A stretch of 64,000 nucleotides of DNA. Origin: an uncultured Alteromonadaceae bacterium. Lineage in GTDB: Bacteria > Pseudomonadota > Gammaproteobacteria > Enterobacterales > Alteromonadaceae. A program made the position numbers and the translations under genes. Shown piece after piece: positions 55,829 through 64,000 of this stretch; positions within the stretch are counted from its first letter, which is position 1; each line of letters begins with the position of its first letter. The DNA lies in the NCBI GenBank assembly GCA_947494925.1, contig CANLWS010000016.1, forward strand, positions 62,001-126,000, in the 5' to 3' direction. Below the pieces are notes generated by a model that made no database searches, was not told the DNA's origin, and was given only the letters and a program-made list of their open reading frames with translations.

Positions 55829-55843
55829 GTCAGAAATTCATCC

Positions 55844-57547
55844 TTAAAAGAGACAGAAACGTTGTGTAAGGGGTAACTCAGTGGCAGGCTCACAGGTGAG
55901 TAGTTCGCCATTTGCTCGCACTTCATAGGTTTGAGCATCGACTTCCATATGAGGCTGCCAATCGTTATGGATCATGTCTTTTTTCCCGATATTCCTGGTG
56001 TTTTCACAGTGTCCGATTAAACGCGTCATACCAATTTTTTCTGGTACACCTTTTTCTATGGCAATTTTCGACAGGAAGGTCACGGATGTAGAAGCCGCGG
56101 CTTTCCCTTTAGCCCCGAACATAGGGCGAAAATAAACCGGCTGAGGGGTGGGAATTGACGCATTGGCGTCACCCATTGGTGCCGCAGCGATAAAGCCTGA
56201 TTTGATAATCAGTGCTGGCTTAATACCAAAAAACGCTGGCTTCCACAGAACCAGGTCCGCCAATTTACCCACTTCAATTGAGCCCACTTCATGACTAACT
56301 CCATGGCTAATAGCGGGATTGATAGTATATTTAGCCACATAGCGCTTTAGTCTGAAATTGTCATTTCTCTCTGTGTCAGGGGAAAGTGGTCCTCTTTGTT
56401 GCTTCATTTTATGAGCTGTCTGCCAGGTGCGGGTTATCATTTCTCCCACTCTACCCATTGCCTGAGAATCCGAGGCGATCATACTGATACCGCCCAGGTC
56501 GTGCATAATATCCTCGGCGGCAATACTTTCTTTTCGGATCCGTGAATCAGCGAAGGCTATATCTTCAGGAATTGAAGGGTCAAGATGATGGCATACCATC
56601 AACATATCCAGATGTTCATCTACGGTATTCACAGTATAAGGTCTGGTAGGGTTGGTGGAGGAGGGTAAAACATTCGCTTCACCACATGCACGGATAATGT
56701 CCGGCGAATGGCCACCTCCCGCACCTTCAGTATGATAGGTATGGATAGTCCTGTTTTTAAACGCTGCGATTGTGTCTTCTACAAACCCTGATTCATTTAA
56801 CGTATCAGTGTGAATGGCAACTTGCACATCGTACTGCTCAGCGACAGATAAGCAATTATCTATCGATGCCGGTGTTGTGCCCCAATCTTCATGCAGCTTA
56901 AGGCCACATGCGCCAGCCTCTATTTGTTCTATCAATGCCACTGGAAGACTTGCGTTACCTTTTCCCAAAAATCCAAAATTCATTGGATAGTCGTTAGTTG
57001 CCTGAAGCATTTTATGGATATTCCAGGGCCCAGGTGTGCAGGTTGTTGCATTTGTTCCCGTTGCTGGGCCAGTGCCGCCGCCTATCATGGTGGTAACACC
57101 GGACATTAATGCTTCATCAATTTGTTGGGGACAGATAAAATGTATGTGCGCGTCAATGCCCCCTGCTGTGATTATCTGACCTTCTCCGGCAATGACTTCG
57201 GTACCTGGCCCAATTTCGATATCAATGTTGTCCTGAACATCCGGATTTCCTGCTTTTCCAATATGGGATATGCGCCCTGACGTTACGCCGATATCTGCTT
57301 TCACAATTCCCCAGTGATCAAGTATCAAGGCATTGGTGATCACTAAATCAACAGTATCCTGGCAGGAGGCCTGGGATTGTCCCATCCCATCTCTTATGAC
57401 CTTTCCACCACCAAATTTAACTTCCTCTCCATAGCAGGTGTAATCTTTCTCAACTTCTAACCAAAGATCGGTATCTGCAAGGCGGACACGGTCACCCGTT
57501 GTCGGACCAAACATGTGCGCATAGGCTTGTCTGTCTATTTTACTCAT
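55844..57547 (-). CDS. ureC: Urease subunit alpha
   Basis: The 567-residue catalytic subunit that hydrolyses urea to ammonia and carbamate at a di-nickel centre. Landmarks: [14 protein letters not shown] (HxH nickel ligands), carbamylated lysine K217 in GLKLHEDWG, the flap region [20 protein letters not shown] (MVCHHL), and [15 protein letters not shown]. It overlaps ureB as ATGA. Length is normal. Confidence 0.98.
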   Translation of the reverse strand: MSKIDRQAYAHMFGPTTGDRVRLADTDLWLEVEKDYTCYGEEVKFGGGKVIRDGMGQSQASCQDTVDLVITNALILDHWGIVKADIGVTSGRISHIGKAGNPDVQDNIDIEIGPGTEVIAGEGQIITAGGIDAHIHFICPQQIDEALMSGVTTMIGGGTGPATGTNATTCTPGPWNIHKMLQATNDYPMNFGFLGKGNASLPVALIEQIEAGACGLKLHEDWGTTPASIDNCLSVAEQYDVQVAIHTDTLNESGFVEDTIAAFKNRTIHTYHTEGAGGGHSPDIIRACGEANVLPSSTNPTRPYTVNTVDEHLDMLMVCHHLDPSIPEDIAFADSRIRKESIAAEDIMHDLGGISMIASDSQAMGRVGEMITRTWQTAHKMKQQRGPLSPDTERNDNFRLKRYVAKYTINPAISHGVSHEVGSIEVGKLADLVLWKPAFFGIKPALIIKSGFIAAAPMGDANASIPTPQPVYFRPMFGAKGKAAASTSVTFLSKIAIEKGVPEKIGMTRLIGHCENTRNIGKKDMIHNDWQPHMEVDAQTYEVRANGELLTCEPATELPLTQRFCLF

Positions 57548-57867
57548 TGCTGCAATTCTCCCTGGACTTTCCCACGAAAACCAAAGACACGTCTTTTACC
57601 TTGATACGCGACCAAGGTAACCTGTCTTTCCTGGCCCGGTTCAAATCTCACAGCGGTTCCGGAAGTAATATCCAGTCGATAACCTCTGCATTTTTCCCGC
57701 TCAAAAATCAGGGCCGAATTGGTTTCGTAAAAATGATAGTGAGACCCGACCTGAATGGGGCGGTCACCAGAATTAGCCACTGTTATCCGAATTTTTTCAC
57801 GGCCAGCGTTCAACTCGTGTTCGCCCGAGTCTGTTTTGATTTCGCCAGGGATCATAATTTTCCTCAC
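57544..57867 (-). CDS. ureB: Urease subunit beta
   Basis: A 107-residue structural subunit starting [20 protein letters not shown], with [21 protein letters not shown] and the [14 protein letters not shown] ending. It overlaps ureA and ureC by 4 bp each (ATGA). Confidence 0.98.
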   Translation of the reverse strand: MRKIMIPGEIKTDSGEHELNAGREKIRITVANSGDRPIQVGSHYHFYETNSALIFEREKCRGYRLDITSGTAVRFEPGQERQVTLVAYQGKRRVFGFRGKVQGELQQ

Positions 57868-58166
57868 ACTATAGGGTTGTGAACGGTAACGAGCTTGGTT
57901 CCGTCTGGAAATGTTGCTTCAACCTGCACTTCTTTAACCAATTCAGGTATACCTTCCATTACTTGATCCCGGGATAACAAGGTACGTCCGATGTCCATCA
58001 TCTCAGCTACGGATTTCCCATCCCGTGCACCTTCCATAATTTCCATGGTTATATAAGCAACTGCTTCCGGGTAGTTTAGTTTTACGCCGCGCTTAAGACG
58101 CCTTTCCGCAAGCAGTGCAGCTGTAAATATCAGCAATTTGTCTTTTTCTCTTGGTAGCAAATCCAT
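57864..58166 (-). CDS. ureA: Urease subunit gamma
   Basis: The 100-residue smallest urease subunit ([20 protein letters not shown]; motif [21 protein letters not shown]; ending VTVHNPIV). It follows ureD by 47 bp and couples to ureB through ATGA. Confidence 0.98.
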   Translation of the reverse strand: MDLLPREKDKLLIFTAALLAERRLKRGVKLNYPEAVAYITMEIMEGARDGKSVAEMMDIGRTLLSRDQVMEGIPELVKEVQVEATFPDGTKLVTVHNPIV

Positions 58167-58213
58167 GATGTACTCTATTGGTTAAAAAATCTCAGTTCGA
58201 ACAACGTTTAGGT

Positions 58214-59104
58214 TTATGTATGCCAAATTCTAGGTACTAGGGCATTTTTTTCCATACAAACTGGCCGTAGCAGCTCCCAAAGGGCAATATAAATTTCCTT
58301 GCACTGCTCAGCCTGAAAGCCGAGGTAACGCATTACCATTAACTTATTAACATAAGTGATACTGACTAAGTCTTGTGCACTTTTCTCAATGAGCCTGTTC
58401 CTTAGGTTTTGTAACAGTAGTGCGATCTCTTCATTGTTGACTATATGGTCAGGTAAATAAGCCAGAAATGTGCCATAAACTGAGAAATCGTGTAATCCTG
58501 CGGGATGTTGATGCATTTTACTGTCTGGGTGAATGGCAAATCTGTCGTGATAAATAAGTTTTTGTTCGCAATATATTCTGGTGCGTTGGTTTAATCTGCC
58601 TCTTTCAAAGGGTTGAGACGCGCTGGGCAAACCGAGACACACGACATCCCAGCCCATATAACCGCTTTCTGTTGTCAGGTGTATATCGAGATAATTAAAT
58701 GCATTTGCATCTTCATACACAATGGATTCAAGAGGAAAGTATTCACATGAAGCCTTATCTGATAATTGAATTTTGGTTGCCATGGCTTGTTTTGAATCAC
58801 CCAAAATCTCATCTTCTCTCGCGCGGTAAAATCGATTGGCACCCGGTGTAGTGATGAGGCTTCTGGCGTTTTCGCTCAGATTAATGGTAACGGTTAAGTC
58901 ATCTCCAGATACAATCCCAGCTGGGGGGTGCAATAAATATAGATGGGCACAATCTCTTCCTTCAGGATAAAAGGCTTTCTGAACGCTTAGCGGGCCTTGA
59001 CGTTTTGTTCTTGTAAGTTGTGTACCAAAAGCACTAGAAGTTAAATCCAGTTCTAAGCTGGCTAACCAGGTGCGTTTTGTGCGAGTTAAGGGCAGGGCAG
59101 TCAT
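58214..59104 (-). CDS. ureD: Urease accessory protein UreD
   Basis: A 296-residue scaffold that binds the urease apoprotein with UreF and UreG. Start set at 59104 (MTALPLTRTKRTWLASLELD) because AAGGA stands five bases upstream; the longer start at 59161 has no ribosome site and overlaps the sigma54-like promoter. Motifs: LHPPAGIVSGDDLTV, ALITTPGANRFYR-type loop (SLITTPGANRFYRA here), and EYFPLESIVYEDA. First gene of the operon. Confidence 0.94.
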   Translation of the reverse strand: MTALPLTRTKRTWLASLELDLTSSAFGTQLTRTKRQGPLSVQKAFYPEGRDCAHLYLLHPPAGIVSGDDLTVTINLSENARSLITTPGANRFYRAREDEILGDSKQAMATKIQLSDKASCEYFPLESIVYEDANAFNYLDIHLTTESGYMGWDVVCLGLPSASQPFERGRLNQRTRIYCEQKLIYHDRFAIHPDSKMHQHPAGLHDFSVYGTFLAYLPDHIVNNEEIALLLQNLRNRLIEKSAQDLVSITYVNKLMVMRYLGFQAEQCKEIYIALWELLRPVCMEKNALVPRIWHT

Positions 59105-59156
59105 GCAAATCCTTAGCAACCTTGACGATAGATTTATCTGATAATTAGTCAGTTCA

Positions 59157-59172
59157 TTCAAGCATTGTGCCT
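59157..59172 (-). promoter_or_regulatory. Sigma54-like promoter of the urease operon
   Basis: On the minus strand it reads AGGCAC, 5 nt, TTGAA, against the consensus TGGCAC-N5-TTGCA. The -24 GG is kept, but the -12 GC reads GA, so the match is imperfect. Spacing and location (about 40 nt of leader before ureD) are right for an NtrC-activated promoter. Confidence 0.5.
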
Positions 59173-59290
59173 TCCACGCAGACTAATATGTATTTAAGAG
59201 TGAGTTTGCTATGGGGCTACTTCTTCAGTTGTAGCCGAAGAAATCTATTTTGTCTCAGTGAGAGGGAGCAAAATGGGGAAAATAAATTTT

Positions 59291-59309
59291 ATGCACCAAC
59301 GTGGTGCAT
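59291..59309. promoter_or_regulatory. NtrC-type binding palindrome upstream of ureD
   Basis: ATGCACCA-ACG-TGGTGCAT is a perfect 8+3+8 inverted repeat containing TGCACC-N5-GGTGCA, the NtrC (NRI) operator pattern. It lies about 155 bp upstream of the inferred start point, a normal enhancer distance. Confidence 0.8.
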
Positions 59310-59351
59310 GTTGCGAGATTGGTTGCACACTTTATGTGGCAAACAACTGCA

Positions 59352-59744
59352 CTATAATAGAGAGTCAATATCGGCATCCCCGCAGGCAAATTTTAACAAA
59401 GCCGATTCACGCTCTTGCTCATTTAAAATCCCGACAAAGGGTGTTTTCCGTCGAAGCTTTCTCATACGCGGACTGTCTTCCAATAGCGCTTGCAGAAAAA
59501 CCTCAGGATTGCCGAAATGCTCCAAAATACTTGTCCAGGTAAGATAAGCTCCATGATACATCTTACCTTGCTCATATCGTTCAAGAATTTTGTCCGCTAC
59601 AATCTGCACCAGATCAGGTTGATGTAACATTTTTTCTGCCATAGCTTGATGCAACACCCTTATCTGGCGGTCAATATTCTCATTTTTTAACCCGCTTTTT
59701 GACAGTTGATTCTGACGGGAGCGTTGCCGCCGGCGGGTATTCAT
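59352..59744 (-). CDS. Conserved hypothetical protein, 130 aa
   Basis: I do not recognise a named family. A basic, Gln/Arg-rich N-terminus (MNTRRRQRSRQNQLSKSG) is followed by a helical, acidic-basic patterned body (LHQAMAEKMLHQPDLVQIVADKILERYEQGKMYHGAYLTW). No signal peptide or membrane helix. It lies upstream of the urease regulatory region on the same strand; its stop is 42 bp from the NtrC-type site. It could be a nucleic-acid-associated or regulatory protein. No role in urea use is implied beyond position. Confidence 0.7.
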   Translation of the reverse strand: MNTRRRQRSRQNQLSKSGLKNENIDRQIRVLHQAMAEKMLHQPDLVQIVADKILERYEQGKMYHGAYLTWTSILEHFGNPEVFLQALLEDSPRMRKLRRKTPFVGILNEQERESALLKFACGDADIDSLL

Positions 59745-59789
59745 CGGTAAATTAAAACTCGGTTTGGTGAATTGTGACTATTTGTCTGG

Positions 59790-62078
59790 CTATCCATGAA
59801 AATCACCAATGAGCAAAAGGTGCTGATGTAGCATTGAGACTGGAATAATACTCAACAAGTTTTGACAGGCGTTTTCTTGTTGTCGAATCTGACCAATTGC
59901 TGGTTTATCCACCTCAGCCAAATGTTTGCAACGCTTATGGTACCAATTCTCGTCCAGAGAATTGCAAACAGCAACCTGCATGCAGTGGGCGATTAATTTC
60001 CCATGTTTGTTTTTTATTGATTTATGCAACTTCTGCCTTGTTTCTTCGTCGCAGAATTGGTCTTTGGATAAGGTTGTATATCGCCCTTTACGACGATTGA
60101 CATAAAACAATGCCCTTTCGGGGTCTGCTCTCCTCTCTAGGATGGTATTAATTTTACTGGACTCAGGGGTATCCTGATCGGAATTAACGAACCATCCGTG
60201 GGTGGGTAATTTGCTTTGTTTAATACTAAAAGGCGCAAGGCTTTTCGCCGCTCCGTCGGTATGAGCGACAATAAGCTGCTCTGAAGGATCCTTTCCTTTT
60301 CCCATCAGGATATGGACTCCTGGTAGCGAACAGGTAACCAGATCCCATAAATAGTCAAAGGCCTTTTCTTGCTGCAATTGTTTGCTACGAGGTGTGAAGT
60401 AGCTGATGTTATGGGCCAGGATACGATTAAATTTATATGCGTATTTTTCCGCACTTTTTTCAGTCATTTGCAGATGTAAAACATCTCCGGATTCCCCTAG
60501 TCTGACAAGGTCGTACTTGACGTTAGCCAATTCCAAAGCCGGTACTGACACTTTTACCGAATTTTTGTTGCTCGACCAGACTTGGTTCAGTTTCAGTTGC
60601 ATGCCTCGACTGGAAATATCTATCAAGGTGCAGGGGTCACTATTTAATAATCCGTATTTAACGGTCGCATCACATGGAAATTCGTATCTGGCCTCTGAAC
60701 GCCTGTTTAGATGGTTTGGTAAACTGATGTCAACCTGATGATAATCAGCACCTTCATGATAATGGTTAGGGAACTTTGCAGGTGTTTGTTGTTGAGACAG
60801 TTCGAAGTGATTAAGCTCGTTGCTGACGTCAGCGCAATACACTATAAACTTCAGTTTTCGCATGGTTTCCAGCGGTTCAGAATCATACTGTTTAGCTCTG
60901 AGCAGGGCGTCTTGTTTGGACACTAACGAAAGGCGGAACACACGTAAGCTTCCATTGAGTTTGCCCTGAGATATAAAGGCTGATAGTAAACCATCCTTTA
61001 GTAATTCACCCAAGTTCGCGACCAGATGTACTATTTTCTCGTTTTGCAATACGGTACAGCGGAACTGATACGTCTCGCGACTTTTTTGAAATTCTTTGCT
61101 CAGTCGAGAGAACACATTTTTAGCGTATGATAACGACTGTTTTATCTGATTTTCCGGATCCAATTCTGTAGTTGCCTGTGGAAGCAACATACTGCGTGGC
61201 AACAATTCTCCTTTCACCTGCTCACATAATGTTGCTGAAATCGGGGCGTTGGAAATTATAGCGTCTTTCAGAATTCGTTCGCGAGTTCGGGTCAGCTCTT
61301 GTGATGCCTCTAGTGGCAGGTCGGATGCATTTTGTCGAATAAATGTTTCCAATCGCTCGAGCCATTTCTCATCTGCTTCAGCGACAAATATCAGCGTGGA
61401 AATACCACGTTTTTCGGCGCCCTTGATGCTGCGACATTTGTATCCAGCGGTGTAAGGAGCGTCAGTCACTTTAGGCATGGCAGGGAAGGTAAAAGTGACT
61501 GCTTCGCCAACACTGATACTGGGTTTTCCTTTGATAGAAATGGCTAATTCATTTTTAGACAGGTAAGCGAACGGAATTGGCTCATTATTATTTATTTTAA
61601 TGCAGGTGACAGTGAAATCAGGAATGACTTTCATTACTTCCACATCAATATCATTGCTGCCTTGAAGACAATCTACTGAAAAGGCTTCCACTATTCGCTG
61701 GTGCTGCTCTTGTTTAAGCTGCAGGTTATAACGTTCTTCAGAACTTACCGCCTCGTAAACACCTTGCGTGTATGTGCGATTGTGCTTGTTCATTTCTGCT
61801 TCGAAAATACGTTCACCAACGGCATCGAGCGTTAGTTCAACGTCATCGACTTTAATCTTGTAACACTTGCCTTTTGCAAATGACTGGGTGTCTACTGACT
61901 TGTCGCATGGGGAAATAAGGCGATTCACTTCATAGCGAATTTCTTCAAGATCTCTTTTGTCAATCCTGGCGCGAAGCTTATTGAGACCTTCTGACAATTT
62001 GCCTCTGGCCGCAAAAGGCACCAAAGCGCTTATGACTACACTGTACTTTTCTGCTATTTCTATTTCACTTTTGGGCAT
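59790..62078 (-). CDS. PilZ-domain protein, likely c-di-GMP receptor
   Basis: A 762-residue cytoplasmic protein. A PilZ domain is visible at about residues 455-560: RRSEARYEFPC (RxxxR motif) and LIDISSRGMQLKL (DxSxxG motif), the c-di-GMP-binding signatures. A second PilZ-like stretch (about 175-260, with PFAYLSKNELAISIKGKPS) may be a degenerate copy. The N-terminal 120 residues are helical and charged, and the C-terminal 200 residues have no recognised domain. It precedes the 130-aa gene by 45 bp on the same strand. It probably links c-di-GMP to motility or surface behaviour, but its partner is unknown. Confidence 0.85.
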   Translation of the reverse strand: MPKSEIEIAEKYSVVISALVPFAARGKLSEGLNKLRARIDKRDLEEIRYEVNRLISPCDKSVDTQSFAKGKCYKIKVDDVELTLDAVGERIFEAEMNKHNRTYTQGVYEAVSSEERYNLQLKQEQHQRIVEAFSVDCLQGSNDIDVEVMKVIPDFTVTCIKINNNEPIPFAYLSKNELAISIKGKPSISVGEAVTFTFPAMPKVTDAPYTAGYKCRSIKGAEKRGISTLIFVAEADEKWLERLETFIRQNASDLPLEASQELTRTRERILKDAIISNAPISATLCEQVKGELLPRSMLLPQATTELDPENQIKQSLSYAKNVFSRLSKEFQKSRETYQFRCTVLQNEKIVHLVANLGELLKDGLLSAFISQGKLNGSLRVFRLSLVSKQDALLRAKQYDSEPLETMRKLKFIVYCADVSNELNHFELSQQQTPAKFPNHYHEGADYHQVDISLPNHLNRRSEARYEFPCDATVKYGLLNSDPCTLIDISSRGMQLKLNQVWSSNKNSVKVSVPALELANVKYDLVRLGESGDVLHLQMTEKSAEKYAYKFNRILAHNISYFTPRSKQLQQEKAFDYLWDLVTCSLPGVHILMGKGKDPSEQLIVAHTDGAAKSLAPFSIKQSKLPTHGWFVNSDQDTPESSKINTILERRADPERALFYVNRRKGRYTTLSKDQFCDEETRQKLHKSIKNKHGKLIAHCMQVAVCNSLDENWYHKRCKHLAEVDKPAIGQIRQQENACQNLLSIIPVSMLHQHLLLIGDFHG

Positions 62079-62281
62079 ACTCTAGCACTGAAAATAGCAG
62101 ATAATCTGATGATGTTGTTTCATAATTGCTAACCACGCTTTGCGAAGTGTTTTAATGCATATGTATTTCAAACACATAGCTTACAGATTCCTAACTCTAA
62201 CGTCATAATTAAACGTTATCTGTAACGTCGATGACTTTCAACTTTTTGTTTGTTGTCATGAACTTAAATCCATTATTGTGG

Positions 62282-62497
62282 CTATGTATTTACCAATGGT
62301 CGAACTAATTCTTCCAATCCATTGAGCTTTATTTCGTAGATTAGAGCTAGTTGCTCGCCAAGTTTGTTATCAGGAAATCCCTTTTGCTTAAACCATACCA
62401 AATAGGGTTCTGGTAGCCTTATGAGTTTGCTTCCCTTATATTTTCCAAACGGCATTGTCTGATTAACAGCAAGCTTCAATTCATTCTGATCCATCAA
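62282..62497 (-). CDS. DUF3820 family small protein
   Basis: A 71-residue protein of the DUF3820 family, with the characteristic MPFGKYKGSKLIRLPEPYLVWF stretch and YEIKLNGLEELVRPL end. Its start overlaps the 3' end of the ABC exporter gene by 17 bp, so it is co-expressed with it. Members resemble a small domain seen with exonucleases and a reported quorum-sensing-regulated factor; the role here is unknown. Confidence 0.85.
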   Translation of the reverse strand: MMDQNELKLAVNQTMPFGKYKGSKLIRLPEPYLVWFKQKGFPDNKLGEQLALIYEIKLNGLEELVRPLVNT

Positions 62498-64000
62498 CTA
62501 CCTCCTTGTTATTGTGTTGCTGAGTATTCCACAACTTGGTGTATTGGCCATTCTTTGCTAGTAGTTGCTGGTGATTTCCCTGCTCAATAATTCGACCCTG
62601 CTCCAGCACCACTATTTTGTCTGCGTCAACTATGGTGGAAAGTCTGTGCGCTATGACCAGGCTAGTGTGGCCTTGGGCTATTTCTTTTAGTGCTGTCAAA
62701 ATTGCCTGTTCGGATTGACTATCGAGGGATGATGTTGCTTCATCAAAAATCAATATTGGAGGGCGTTTTAAAATAGTCCTTGCGATAGCTACGCGTTGCT
62801 TCTCACCACCGGATAACTTTAGCCCTCGTTCTCCAACCTGAGTTTCTGCACCATCAGGCAGAGATTCAATAAAACGACTCAAATGGGCCATATTGATCGC
62901 ATTTTTAACTTCTTCGTCCGATGCGTCGGGCCTTCCATATCTGACATTTTCAAATATGCTGTCGTTAAACAACACTGTGTCCTGTGGGACTATTCCTATA
63001 GATTTACGTAACGAATACTGGCTGGCCTTTGCGATATCTTGTCCATCAATGAAAACATTTCCGCTGGATACGTCATAGAATCGGAAAAGCAGTTTGACCA
63101 GTGTTGATTTACCAGCACCACTTTCACCTACTACGGCCACTTTTTGCCCGGGTTTTATCGAGAAACTCACATCCTTCAGAATTGGTCTGTCGGGACGATA
63201 GTCAAATGAGACCTTGTCGAACCGTATTTCCCCCTGAGATACCTTTAGCTCAGCAGCATCTTCCACGTCATCGATTTTGGGCTTCTTAGCCATAAGCTCA
63301 AACAAGTTTTCAATATTCGCTAAGGAGCCTCTGATTTCGCGATAAACAAAGCCTAAAAAATTGAGGGGCATAAATATTTGCATAGTAAACGCATTGATTA
63401 GCACAAAATCACCTATTGTCATTCTGCCTTCTGCTACCCCGAATGCGGCCATCGCCATCATAGCTGTCATGGAAGCTGCGATAATAAAAGCCTGGCCACT
63501 GTTGAGAGCAAACAATGACAAGCGGTTCTTGCGCCTTGCTGTTTCCCAGGTAGCTAAATCAAGATCGTAGCGTTTCGCTTCATAGACCTCATTATTGAAA
63601 TACTTGACTGTTTCATAGTTGAGCAAACTGTCAATGGCACGAGAATTACTGCTTGAATCCGCCAAATTAACTTCTCTGACATATTTTGTACGCCAGTCTG
63701 TCGCTTTGATGGAAAAAAAGACATAGGCCACAACAGATACAAGAATGATAAGCGCAAAGCTCACACCGTAATTATAAAATAACAGGCCCACTACCATTGC
63801 TATTTCTAACAGGGTAGGGCCGATATTAAATACCATAAAACGCATTAAAAAGCTGATGCCGCTTGTACCACGTTCTATATCTCTTGAAAGCCCTCCGGTT
63901 TGCCGGTTGAGGTGAAAATCCAGGTCGAGCTTATGCAGATGCTCAAATACTTTCAGCCCCATTCGTCGCATGGCTCGCTCTGTCACTCGTCCGAAAAGGG
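62481..64000 (-). CDS. Atm1-type ABC exporter, 3' part
   Basis: Half-transporter with fused membrane and ATPase domains. The N-terminus lies beyond the right edge; the frame is open to base 64000, with LFGRVTERAMRRMGLKVFEHL as the visible start. The membrane domain has FHLNRQTGGLSRDIERGT and YETVKYFNNEVYEAKRYD, typical of the Atm1/HMT group that exports glutathione-linked sulfur or metal conjugates. ATPase motifs: GESGAGKS (Walker A), LKLSGGEKQR (signature), ILIFDEATSSLD (Walker B) and IAHRLSTI (H loop). Substrate inferred from the family only. Confidence 0.95.
   Translation of the reverse strand, partial: LFGRVTERAMRRMGLKVFEHLHKLDLDFHLNRQTGGLSRDIERGTSGISFLMRFMVFNIGPTLLEIAMVVGLLFYNYGVSFALIILVSVVAYVFFSIKATDWRTKYVREVNLADSSSNSRAIDSLLNYETVKYFNNEVYEAKRYDLDLATWETARRKNRLSLFALNSGQAFIIAASMTAMMAMAAFGVAEGRMTIGDFVLINAFTMQIFMPLNFLGFVYREIRGSLANIENLFELMAKKPKIDDVEDAAELKVSQGEIRFDKVSFDYRPDRPILKDVSFSIKPGQKVAVVGESGAGKSTLVKLLFRFYDVSSGNVFIDGQDIAKASQYSLRKSIGIVPQDTVLFNDSIFENVRYGRPDASDEEVKNAINMAHLSRFIESLPDGAETQVGERGLKLSGGEKQRVAIARTILKRPPILIFDEATSSLDSQSEQAILTALKEIAQGHTSLVIAHRLSTIVDADKIVVLEQGRIIEQGNHQQLLAKNGQYTKLWNTQQHNNKEVVDGSE

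Noticed and set aside
59327-59350. A second sigma54 promoter (TGGCAAACAACTGCA) on the plus strand
   Set aside because: The GG to GC spacing is one base short and no plus-strand gene follows.

Overview
The window looks like the chromosome of a marine, polysaccharide-degrading gammaproteobacterium of the Alteromonadaceae type (Glaciecola, Paraglaciecola or Aliiglaciecola-like). This is an inference from moderate G+C, the pairing of TonB-dependent receptors with tryptophan-halogenase-like proteins, SapC and cupin proteins, several laminarinases, and the rimP-nusA-infB-rbfA-truB-rpsO order. No rRNA, tRNA, prophage, transposase or CRISPR array is visible.

Layout. 1-901: 5' part of a secreted S8 protease (minus strand). 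1.3-7.5 kb: a light and UV-damage block with an iron-sulfur (6-4) photolyase (PhrB type) and an opposing operon rudS - cryptochrome DASH - divergent photolyase. 7.6-45.2 kb: a large beta-1,3-glucan (laminarin) utilisation region. It holds a GH3 glucosidase, a GPH-type transporter, three GH17 enzymes, two exported GH16 laminarinases, a probable GH149 beta-1,3-glucan phosphorylase, a TonB-dependent receptor, an inner-membrane sugar porter, and a LytS/LytTR two-component pair. Interleaved are five proteins of the flavin-dependent tryptophan-halogenase family (one clearly degenerate), SapC, a JmjC-like cupin, a DUF6445 oxygenase-like protein and an SGNH/TPR membrane protein. 45.4-53.7 kb: translation and transcription housekeeping genes (rimP, nusA, infB, rbfA, truB, rpsO), preceded by a strong promoter with an orphan structured transcript and interrupted before rpsO by a small binding-protein gene and a repeat-rich stretch. 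53.7-59.3 kb: a minus-strand urease operon ureDABCEFG with a near-perfect NtrC-type palindrome and a sigma54-like promoter upstream. 59.3-64 kb: a hypothetical gene, a PilZ protein, a DUF3820 protein and the 3' part of an Atm1-type ABC exporter.

How the genes may work together. Exported GH16 enzymes and the signal-peptide GH17 would cut laminarin outside the cytoplasm. The TonB-dependent receptor would import oligosaccharides across the outer membrane, and the GPH and sugar-porter proteins across the inner membrane. Cytoplasmic GH17, GH3 and GH149 would complete breakdown to glucose and glucose-1-phosphate. The halogenase-like, SapC, cupin and DUF6445 proteins have no settled role. Their placement inside a glucan locus rather than a secondary-metabolite cluster, and one pseudo-enzyme translationally coupled to an intact paralogue, make them the best candidate for an undescribed system. 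A second candidate is a 149-bp composite element with conserved ends and a variable core, present twice (40915-41063 and 53155-53303) and preceded each time by further copies of its left-end repeat.
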